From an uncultured Clostridia bacterium (GTDB taxonomy: Bacteria > Bacillota > Clostridia > Christensenellales > Aristaeellaceae): DNA of 7,996 nucleotides. Under the pieces are notes generated by a model, which worked only from the letters and a program-made list of their open reading frames with translations, was not told the origin of the DNA and did no database searches. Positions within the stretch are counted from its first letter, which is position 1. Every line of letters starts with the position of its first letter. Both the position numbers and the translations under genes were made by a program. Positions 1 to 4,858 of this stretch are shown here, piece after piece. The DNA lies in contig CAMOUF010000274.1 of the NCBI GenBank assembly GCA_946626395.1, positions 1 to 7,996 of the forward strand, given 5' to 3'.

Positions 1-32
1 AGCGCCAGTACAACAGACAGAATCTTTTTCAT
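1..32 (-). CDS. Start of an exported protein gene, cut by the window edge
   Basis: Only the first ten codons and part of the eleventh are visible on the minus strand: MKKILSVVLA followed by CTN (Leu). A lysine pair followed by a hydrophobic run is the start of a signal peptide, so the product is probably secreted or a lipoprotein. The start is supported by a strong ribosome binding site, AAGGAGG (complement of 39-45), six bases before the ATG, and by a promoter just upstream. It diverges from the modA unit. Nothing can be said about function because the mature part lies outside the window. Confidence 0.8.
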   Translation of the reverse strand, partial: MKKILSVVLA

Positions 33-62
33 GCGTATCCTCCTTTGGATTTTTTCCCGGCT

Positions 63-71
63 ATTATAGCA
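63..71 (-). promoter_or_regulatory. Extended -10 promoter for the leftward gene
   Basis: On the minus strand this reads TGCTATAAT: a perfect TATAAT -10 hexamer preceded by the TGn extension. A transcript starting about seven bases downstream would have a short leader of roughly 25 nt before the AAGGAGG site and ATG. No good -35 hexamer sits 16-18 bases upstream, which fits an extended -10 promoter that can work without one. Confidence 0.7.
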
Positions 72-99
72 CATTTCTTCTGAACATGGAATAGGAAGT

Positions 100-243
100 T
101 CAGGAAAAGCAGGACAATCGCTTACGAAAAAGCCCGGTTTTTAACAACAGACGCATCTGTTCAATCGTGGTTCCTTTGCGGCTTGGATCGAACCCGAATT
201 CTAAACCGTACGTTCCAAGTACGAATATGTATTTATCTCGCAA
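100..243 (-). other. 47-codon orphan reading frame, possible repeat remnant
   Basis: On the minus strand a frame opens at TTG (243-241) and stops at TGA (102-100). It contains protein-like stretches such as KYIFVLGTYGLEFGFDPSRK followed by GTTIEQMRLLLKTG. A GAGGAG lies seven bases before the TTG. The composition looks coding (varied residues, low rare-amino-acid content), but the frame begins exactly where a 17-base dispersed repeat (239-255) ends and has no ATG. I do not recognise a family. It may be a decayed gene end, a repeat-borne reading frame, or chance. Confidence 0.25.
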
Positions 244-288
244 TTTTCAACTCCTCAATCCTAACTCCTCAATCCTAACTCCTAACTG
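239..288 (+). repeat. CTCCTAA-type heptamer repeat, copy 1
   Basis: The stretch starts with CGCAATTTTCAACTCCT (239-255) and continues with two exact tandem copies of CTCCTCAATCCTAA (251-264 and 265-278) plus a partial copy. It can be read as degenerate 7-base units CTCCTMA/ATCCTAA. The first 17 bases recur exactly in inverted orientation at 4550-4566 behind moeA, so this is a dispersed intergenic element rather than a local duplication. No gene or obvious operator function is visible in it. Confidence 0.75.
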
Positions 289-336
289 TTATAACTCCTC
301 GTTGTTTCCCTGTATCCAATTCTCCCGTATGAACCA

Positions 337-366
337 TTGACAAGAAGCCGCGGAACGTGACATAAT
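337..366 (+). promoter_or_regulatory. Promoter of the modABC-moeA unit
   Basis: A perfect TTGACA -35 hexamer (337-342) is followed after 18 bases by CATAAT (361-366), a five-of-six match to TATAAT, with an upstream TG (358-359) in the extended -10 position. Transcription would begin near 373, only a few bases before the first strand of the outer helix of riboswitch element 1 (380). The untranslated leader to the modA ATG would be about 330 nt. The close fit between predicted start and RNA element supports both assignments. Confidence 0.85.
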
Positions 367-379
367 AAATCTGTCTTCG

Positions 380-497
380 AGCCCTTGCTCCTAAGGCATC
401 GCTATGGAGCCTGGGCCGCGCCGGAGATTCCCGGCTCAGGGCGGCGCCGGAAACGGCCTTGCCTTCCGTGTTTTGAAAAGGAGACGCGACAGGGGCT
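380..497 (+). promoter_or_regulatory. Moco riboswitch-like element 1 (full form)
   Basis: The RNA resembles the Moco RNA motif as I recall it from the E. coli moaA leader. An outer helix pairs 380-387 with 490-497 (eight pairs, one G-U). CCTGGGCC (410-417) pairs with GGCTCAGG (433-440), the P3-like arm. A hairpin GCCG-GAAA-CGGC (446-457) carries a GNRA tetraloop. The signature GCCTTCC...TTGAAAAGGAGACG (461-486) gives a short P5-like stem. The position directly after the promoter and ahead of a molybdate transporter fits a sensor of molybdenum cofactor. Identification rests on remembered consensus and hand pairing; no covariance model was run. Confidence 0.8.
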
Positions 498-517
498 TTT
501 GCAAGAAAAGCCTTTTT
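494..517 (+). terminator. Intrinsic terminator after riboswitch element 1
   Basis: GGCTTTT (494-500) pairs with AAAAGCC (506-512) across a five-base loop and is followed by five T (513-517). Its first strand overlaps the last four bases of the outer helix of element 1 (490-497), so helix and terminator exclude each other. That is the usual layout of a transcriptional riboswitch. Taken at face value, ligand-stabilised outer helix would block termination. Confidence 0.65.
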
Positions 518-551
518 GCCCGTGTGTCTTTTTCAGGCGCGCGGGCTTTTT
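518..551 (+). terminator. Second terminator-like hairpin between the two riboswitch elements
   Basis: GCCCGTGTGTC (518-528) pairs with GGCGCGCGGGC (536-546) over 11 consecutive pairs including three G-U, with a seven-base loop, followed directly by five T (547-551). It starts immediately after the T-tract of the previous hairpin. Its 3' strand plus T-tract (544-550) repeats GGCTTTT, so it can also pair with AAAAGCC at 506-512, which would open both hairpins. Confidence 0.65.
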
Positions 552-555
552 GCTT

Positions 556-623
556 GGGGAATCTCCGCATAGGGTCGAAGCTGGAAACGGCGCGGCCTCC
601 CTTTTGGAAAGGAGACGGCGGAG
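556..623 (+). promoter_or_regulatory. Moco riboswitch-like element 2 (compact, Tuco-like)
   Basis: This element repeats the core of element 1: a hairpin GCTG-GAAA-CGGC (580-591) with the same GAAA tetraloop, then GGCCTCCC...GGAAAGGAGACGG (594-618), nearly identical to the recalled Moco RNA signature. An outer helix CTCCGC (563-568) pairs with GCGGAG (618-623). No counterpart of the P3 arm of element 1 is seen; only about ten bases separate the outer helix from the tetraloop hairpin. Lack of P3 was described for the variants proposed to sense tungsten cofactor (Tuco), so this copy could have a different ligand preference. The ligand is inference. Confidence 0.65.
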
Positions 624-649
624 CACGCGGCGGGATGGCGGCTTGTTTG

Positions 650-697
650 TGTTTCCTCCGTTCTCACGAAGACGGAACAAAATTAAAGGAGGAAACA
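650..697 (+). promoter_or_regulatory. Helix sequestering the modA ribosome binding site
   Basis: TGTTTCCTCC (650-659) is perfectly complementary to GGAGGAAACA (688-697), which contains the modA ribosome binding site (AAAGGAGG, 685-692) eight bases before the ATG. The 10-pair helix would block initiation. The anti-RBS strand can alternatively pair CTCCG (656-660) with CGGAG (619-623), the closing strand of element 2. Ligand-bound element 2 would therefore leave the anti-RBS strand free to shut modA off, while the unbound form would capture it and expose the site. This is translational control inferred from pairing. Confidence 0.65.
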
Positions 698-700
698 AAA

Positions 701-1528
701 ATGAGCAAACGTATGTCCCGCGTTCTTTGCCTTGCCTGCGCCCTGCTGCTGGGCCTGGGCGGCGCCCTGGCGGAAGGAAGCGCTCAGCCCACGGAGCTGA
801 TCGTGTTCGCCGCCGCATCCATGACCGAAACCCTGACAGAGCTGAAAGCTGTCTATGAAGCCGATCACCCCGATGTGACCATCATCTATAACTTCGATTC
901 CTCCGGCACCCTGAAAACCCAGATCGAAAGCGGCGCGGAATGCGACGTGTTCATTTCCGCCGCCCCCAAGCAGATGAACCAGCTGGACAGCGCCGCTTCC
1001 GCCGAGGCCAACCCTGCCGGGCTGGACTTCGTGCTCCAGGGCACCCGGATCAACCTGCTGGAAAACAAGGTGGCCCTGGCCGTGCCGGAAGGCAACCCCA
1101 AGGGCATCAAAAGCTATGAGGAACTGGCCCAGGCCTTAAAGGACGGCAGCGTGCTGCTGGCCATGGGCAACAGCGACGTGCCTGTAGGCCAGTACACCCA
1201 GAAGATTTTCGCCTTCTTCGGCCTGGATGAAGCTGCCCTGGCTCAGGCTGGCGTGCTGACCTTAGGCAGCAACGTAAAGGAAGTGACCACCCAGGTATCC
1301 GAAGCCGCGGTGGATTGCGGCATCATCTACGCCACCGACGCCTTCTCCGCCAAGCTGACCGTGGTGGACACCGCCACCGCCGACATGTGCGGCCAGGTGA
1401 TCTATCCCGCCGCCGTGCTGAACGTGACCAAACACGAGGAGCTGGCCCGGGATTTCCTCGCCTTCCTCACCTCCGAAGCCGCCGACCAGGTGTTTGAGGC
1501 GGTGGGCTTCTCCCCCATGCACGAATAA
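701..1528 (+). CDS. modA: Molybdate ABC transporter substrate-binding protein ModA
   Basis: ModA captures molybdate (often also tungstate) outside the membrane and hands it to ModBC. The 275-residue product has a signal peptide (RVLCLACALLLGLGGALA, likely cut after A24). The mature protein shows the oxyanion-binding segments AAAS (37-40) and SSGTL (67-71), then ECDVFISAA (80-88) and a late GIIYATDAF segment, all in family order. I chose ATG 701 because of AAAGGAGG at 685-692; an upstream extension of the frame runs through the structured leader and is not credible. No lipobox (L-x-A/G-C at the end of the hydrophobic run) is present, unusual for a single-membrane bacterium. It is the first gene after the tandem riboswitch leader and is followed by a GC-rich hairpin before modB. 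Confidence 0.95.
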   Translation: MSKRMSRVLCLACALLLGLGGALAEGSAQPTELIVFAAASMTETLTELKAVYEADHPDVTIIYNFDSSGTLKTQIESGAECDVFISAAPKQMNQLDSAASAEANPAGLDFVLQGTRINLLENKVALAVPEGNPKGIKSYEELAQALKDGSVLLAMGNSDVPVGQYTQKIFAFFGLDEAALAQAGVLTLGSNVKEVTTQVSEAAVDCGIIYATDAFSAKLTVVDTATADMCGQVIYPAAVLNVTKHEELARDFLAFLTSEAADQVFEAVGFSPMHE

Positions 1529-1536
1529 TCTCTTTT

Positions 1537-1563
1537 CCGGCGGGGAGCCATCCGCCCCGCCGG
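1537..1563 (+). other. GC-rich hairpin between modA and modB
   Basis: CCGGCGGGG (1537-1545) pairs perfectly with CCCCGCCGG (1555-1563) over nine bases with a nine-base loop. There is no T-tract after it, so it is not a typical terminator. Such a structure behind the binding-protein gene could protect the upstream mRNA from 3' decay and raise ModA relative to ModBC. It also argues against ATG 1567 as the modB start, since that codon would lie directly against the stem. Confidence 0.6.
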
Positions 1564-1596
1564 AGCATGGACAAGCTTGATGAAAGGATAGGCCGC

Positions 1597-2259
1597 ATGG
1601 ATCTGTATCCCCTTTGGAATTCCCTGCGCATCGCGGGCATCAGCACGGCTGTCATCTTTTTTCTGGGCATCCTGGCGGCTTATTATATCGCCAAAGGGCC
1701 CCGGTGGTTAAAAGGCGTGCTGGACGTGATCCTCACCCTGCCGCTGGTGCTGCCGCCCACGGTGGTGGGGTTTCTGCTGCTGCGGATGCTGGGGCCCCGC
1801 AGGCCCCTGGGGGCGTTTTTCCTGGAGCGCTTCGGCCTGCGGCTGACTATGACCTGGTGGTCCGCCATCTTCGCCACGGCGGTGGTGATTTTTCCGCTGA
1901 TGTACCGCACCTGCCGGGGGGCCTTTGAGAGCTTTGACGAAACCCTGGCCGACGCGGGGAAAACCCTGGGCCTGAGCAATACCTATATTTTCTGGCGGGT
2001 GCGTATGCCCGCCTGCCGGCCCGGCATTTTGGCGGGCACGGTGCTGTCCTTCGCCCGGGCCCTGGGGGAATACGGGGCCACCAGCATGATCGCCGGATAC
2101 ACTCCCGGCCGCACCGCCACCATTTCCACCACCGTCTATCAGCTCTGGCGCACCAATGACGACGGCCTGGCCCTGCGCTGGGTGCTGGTGAACGTGGCCA
2201 TTTCCTTTGCCGTGCTGCTGGCGGTGAACCTGCTGGAAAAGCGGGAAAGGAGGCGGTGA
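1597..2259 (+). CDS. modB: Molybdate ABC transporter permease ModB
   Basis: ModB forms the membrane channel for molybdate as a homodimer and couples to ModC. The 220-residue product has about five membrane segments (roughly 12-32, 41-62, 86-103, 142-161, 195-213). LTLPLVLPPTVVGFLLL (46-62) is the family's characteristic segment. The EAA-type coupling loop (DAGKTLGLSNTYIFWRVRMP, 119-138) is followed by PGILAG and FARALGEYGAT, typical of ModB/CysT permeases. I chose ATG 1597 (MDLYPLW), which matches the usual ModB start and has AAGG nine bases upstream; ATG 1567 would add ten residues but abuts a hairpin. The stop lies five bases before the modC start. Confidence 0.93.
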   Translation: MDLYPLWNSLRIAGISTAVIFFLGILAAYYIAKGPRWLKGVLDVILTLPLVLPPTVVGFLLLRMLGPRRPLGAFFLERFGLRLTMTWWSAIFATAVVIFPLMYRTCRGAFESFDETLADAGKTLGLSNTYIFWRVRMPACRPGILAGTVLSFARALGEYGATSMIAGYTPGRTATISTTVYQLWRTNDDGLALRWVLVNVAISFAVLLAVNLLEKRERRR

Positions 2260-2263
2260 GGGC

Positions 2264-3307
2264 GTGGCGCTCAAGGTGGACATTGAAAAGAAATTCAAGG
2301 GTTTTTGCCTGCGGGTGGCCTTTGAGGCGGAGAATGAGACCCTGGCCCTGCTGGGGGCCTCCGGCTGCGGAAAGAGCATGACGCTGCGCTGCATCGCGGG
2401 CATCGAGCGGCCCGACCGGGGCCGCATCCTCCTGGACGGAGTGACGCTGTTTGATTCTGAAAAACGTATCAATCTGCCGCCCCAGCAGCGCAGGGTGGGG
2501 CTCATGTTTCAGCATTACGCCCTGTTTCCCCAGATGACCGTGGGAAAGAACGTGGCCTGCGGGGCCCAAAGAAGCCTGCGGGGAAAAGAAAAGGAGCGGG
2601 CGGCGGAGGAAGCCATGCGGGCCCTGGGCATTCTGGAACTGAAGGACCGGCTGCCTTCTCAGCTGTCCGGCGGCCAGCAGCAGCGGGCGGCCCTGGCCCG
2701 CATTCTGGTAAGCGACCCGAAAATCCTGATGCTGGACGAGCCCTTCTCCGCCCTGGACAGCCACCTTCGCTTCCGCATGGAGCAGGAAACCAGGCAGGTG
2801 ATCCGGCGGTTTGGGAAAACAGTGCTGCTGGTGTCCCATGACCGGGACGAGGTGTACCGCATGGCGGACAAGGTGGCCATCCTGCGGGAAGGACAGGTGG
2901 AGCGCATCGGCCCCCGGGACGAAGTGTTTTCCGACCCCGGCACCCGGGCGGGCTGCGTGCTGACGGGCTGCAAGAACGTGTCCTCCATCCGCAGGATCGA
3001 CGCTTCCCACGCCCTGGCCCTGGACTGGGGCGTCACCCTGACCTTGCCCCTTCGCCCCGATACCGACGCCCTGGGCATCCGCATGCACGCGGTGCGGCCC
3101 GGGGAGGGAGAAAACACCTTCCGGTGCCGGGTGGCGGAGGTGATCGAAAATCCTTTCTCCTTTACCGTGATGCTGCGGCCCCTGACCGCGCCGGAAAACG
3201 CCGTGCCCATCGGCTGGGAAATGGAAAAGCCGGTGTGGAAGCAGCTGCGGGCGGAGGAAATCACCGTGCACCTGCCGGTGGACGGAATACTGCAATTGAA
3301 AGGCTGA
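2264..3307 (+). CDS. modC: Molybdate ABC transporter ATP-binding protein ModC
   Basis: ModC powers molybdate import by ATP hydrolysis on the cytoplasmic face of ModB. The 347 residues show Walker A GASGCGKS (31-38), a Q-loop in LMFQHYALFPQ, the signature LSGGQQQR (134-141), Walker B ILMLDE (154-159) and the switch histidine H192 in LLVSHD. The region after about residue 235 resembles the C-terminal oxyanion-binding (TOBE/Mop-like) part that lets ModC sense molybdate. The start is GTG, supported by GGAGG at 2249-2253 inside the end of modB, and MALKVDIEKKF matches the usual short N-terminus. It is tightly coupled to modB and moeA, four bases from each. Confidence 0.93.
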   Translation: MALKVDIEKKFKGFCLRVAFEAENETLALLGASGCGKSMTLRCIAGIERPDRGRILLDGVTLFDSEKRINLPPQQRRVGLMFQHYALFPQMTVGKNVACGAQRSLRGKEKERAAEEAMRALGILELKDRLPSQLSGGQQQRAALARILVSDPKILMLDEPFSALDSHLRFRMEQETRQVIRRFGKTVLLVSHDRDEVYRMADKVAILREGQVERIGPRDEVFSDPGTRAGCVLTGCKNVSSIRRIDASHALALDWGVTLTLPLRPDTDALGIRMHAVRPGEGENTFRCRVAEVIENPFSFTVMLRPLTAPENAVPIGWEMEKPVWKQLRAEEITVHLPVDGILQLKG

Positions 3308-3311
3308 TACC

Positions 3312-4526
3312 ATGCTGAACAACGCTTTATGGACCCAGGCCCGGGATTTACTGCTGGATCTGGCCCGGCCTGTGGACACGGAAGAAACACCCCTGGAAAA
3401 ATGCGCCGGGCGGGTGATCGCCTTTGACCTGCGGGCGGCGGAGGACGTGCCGCCCTTTGACCGCTCGGCCTACGACGGCTACGCCTTCCGGGCCAAGGAC
3501 ACGGAACATGCCAGCCGGGAAACCCCCGTGACCTTCCGCCTGACGGAAACCGTGGCGGCTGGCAGCGTGGCGGCTTTGCCTGTCACGTCGGGCACGGCGG
3601 CCCACCTGATGACCGGGGCGAAAATCCCTGCGGGGGCCGACTGCGTGATCAACTTTGAGCGCACGGAATTTACCGATGAAAGAGTGACATTGTTTTCGCC
3701 CCTGCGGCCCGGGGACAACATCGTGAAAAAGGGCGAGGACGTGGCTGCCGGAACCTTGCTGGCCCCCCGGGGCACGGTGATCGACGGAGGATTGGCGGGC
3801 ACCCTGGCGGCCCAGGGGATCTCGATGGTGAAGGGATTCCGTCAGCCGGTGATCGGTCTGATTTCCACCGGCAGCGAGGTGGTGGAGGCGGACATGCCCC
3901 AGCCTGAAGGAAAAATCCGCAACGCCAACCGGGCCACCTTCACCGCGCTGCTGACCCGGGAGGGCTGCCAGGTAAAATACCTGGGCCTGGCCGGGGACGA
4001 CGCAGGGCAGATCAGCGCCTTGATTGATCGGGGAATTGAAAATTGCGACGCAGTGATTTTGACGGGCGGCGTGTCCGTGGGGGACTGGGACGTGACGCCG
4101 GAGGCCATGGAGCGCTCCGGGGCGGAGATCCTGCTGCGGGGGGTAGACATGAAGCCCGGCATGGCCTGCGCCTATGGGGTGGCCCGGGGCAAGCTGATCC
4201 TGGGCCTGTCCGGCAATCCGGCCTCGTCGCTGACCAATTTCTGCGCCTGCGCCCTGCCCGCCCTTCGCAGGCTGCGGGGCCTTGGCGATCCGCTGCCAAA
4301 GCCCATCCGGGCAACGCTGGTTCGGGGCTTCAAAAAGAAAAGCCCCGCCACCCGTTTCCTGCGGGGAAGGCTGGATTTGAGCGCTGGCACAGTGCGCTTT
4401 GACGCCTCCAGCGACCAGGGCAACGTGGTATTGTCCTCCCTGATCGGCTGCGACGCCTTCGTCCTCATCCCCGCCGGCAGCGGGCCGGTGGAGGCGGGGA
4501 CGGAGCTGGAAGGATGCAGAATTTAG
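3312..4526 (+). CDS. moeA: Molybdopterin molybdenumtransferase MoeA
   Basis: MoeA inserts molybdate into adenylated molybdopterin to make active Moco. The 404-residue length is typical. Visible family motifs in order: PPFDRSAYDGYA with D55 (equivalent to the essential Asp59 of E. coli MoeA), TGAKIPAGAD, LRPGDNIVKKGED, ISTGSEVV, TGGVSVGDWD (251-260), KPGMACAYG and LSGNPASS (299-306). A final beta-rich C-terminal domain ends in GTELEGCRI. The ATG lies four bases after modC with AAAGG at 3299-3303, so uptake and insertion are made from one transcript under the riboswitch leader. No MoaB/Mog partner is nearby, although adenylation is normally done by such a protein. Confidence 0.95.
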   Translation: MLNNALWTQARDLLLDLARPVDTEETPLEKCAGRVIAFDLRAAEDVPPFDRSAYDGYAFRAKDTEHASRETPVTFRLTETVAAGSVAALPVTSGTAAHLMTGAKIPAGADCVINFERTEFTDERVTLFSPLRPGDNIVKKGEDVAAGTLLAPRGTVIDGGLAGTLAAQGISMVKGFRQPVIGLISTGSEVVEADMPQPEGKIRNANRATFTALLTREGCQVKYLGLAGDDAGQISALIDRGIENCDAVILTGGVSVGDWDVTPEAMERSGAEILLRGVDMKPGMACAYGVARGKLILGLSGNPASSLTNFCACALPALRRLRGLGDPLPKPIRATLVRGFKKKSPATRFLRGRLDLSAGTVRFDASSDQGNVVLSSLIGCDAFVLIPAGSGPVEAGTELEGCRI

Positions 4527-4602
4527 TGAGGAGTGAGGAATGAGGAGTAAGGAGTTGAAAATTGCGCGCAAAGCGCAGACAATGAATTCCTCACTCCTAA
4601 CT
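4525..4602 (-). repeat. CTCCTAA-type repeat, copy 2, folded as an inverted repeat
   Basis: The moeA stop codon runs straight into this element. GGAGTGAGGAAT (4530-4541) is perfectly complementary to ATTCCTCACTCC (4586-4597), and a small inner hairpin TGCGC-GCAAA-GCGCA (4563-4577) sits at the centre. AGGAGTTGAAAATTGCG (4550-4566) is the exact inverse of 239-255 upstream of modA. There is no T-tract, so it is not a standard terminator, though the transcript could fold here and protect or attenuate the message. Confidence 0.75.
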
Positions 4603-4622
4603 CGTAACTTCTAAGTAAGCGC

Positions 4623-4826
4623 TGATCAATTCAGTATCTTGCATATAAACACAAAATAGAGACAAGACAAAATGTAGGGGCGGATATCATCCGCCCGTAA
4701 AAGCTAGCACCACGAATATTGGAAAACCAAGTACAAGAAATGATTTTCCCGGGCGGGCGGATGATATCCGCCCCTACCTGTTTTTCCCTATAAATGTATA
4801 GATATATAAATGAATTGAATTGATCA
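4623..4826. mobile_element. MITE-like element with nested inverted repeats
   Basis: The outer ends TGATCAATTCA (4623-4633) and TGAATTGATCA (4816-4826) are perfect 11-base inverted repeats. Inside, a 24-base perfect inverted repeat (4674-4697 and 4754-4777) has arms that are themselves near-palindromic around GGGCGGAT/ATCCGCCC. No open frame for a transposase is present. Length near 200 bp, AT-rich flanks and paired ends fit a non-autonomous element or a palindromic intergenic repeat. The second CTCCTAA-type repeat abuts it on the left, and a MoeA-like gene begins 33 bases after it. No clear promoter could be assigned in its AT-rich right end. Confidence 0.6.
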
Positions 4827-4858
4827 GTATTTACATAAGGAATGAGGTACCATTGAAA

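Noticed and set aside
127..142. AAAAAGCCCGGTTTTT palindrome as a terminator
   Set aside because: The centre leaves no usable loop with a GC stem; only an A5/T5 pairing would remain, too weak for termination.
184..196. TTCGATCC on the minus strand as a tRNA T-loop
   Set aside because: The flanking bases do not form the five-pair T stem and no acceptor, D or anticodon arms are found around it.
404..700. N-terminal extension of modA reading through the leader, and other leader frames
   Set aside because: The frame is open only because the leader is GC-rich and structured. The ATG at 701 has a strong ribosome binding site and begins a proper signal peptide; the extension would bury that signal.
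1847..4571. Long minus-strand frames antisense to modB-modC and moeA
   Set aside because: They shadow well-supported plus-strand genes, have histidine/glutamine/arginine/proline-rich products typical of antisense reading of GC-rich genes, and show no family motifs.
4778..4842. Promoter for the moeA-like/moaA block in the AT-rich right end of the repeat element
   Set aside because: Several TATAAA/TATATA-like hexamers exist, but none has a credible -35 at proper spacing, so no specific promoter could be supported.
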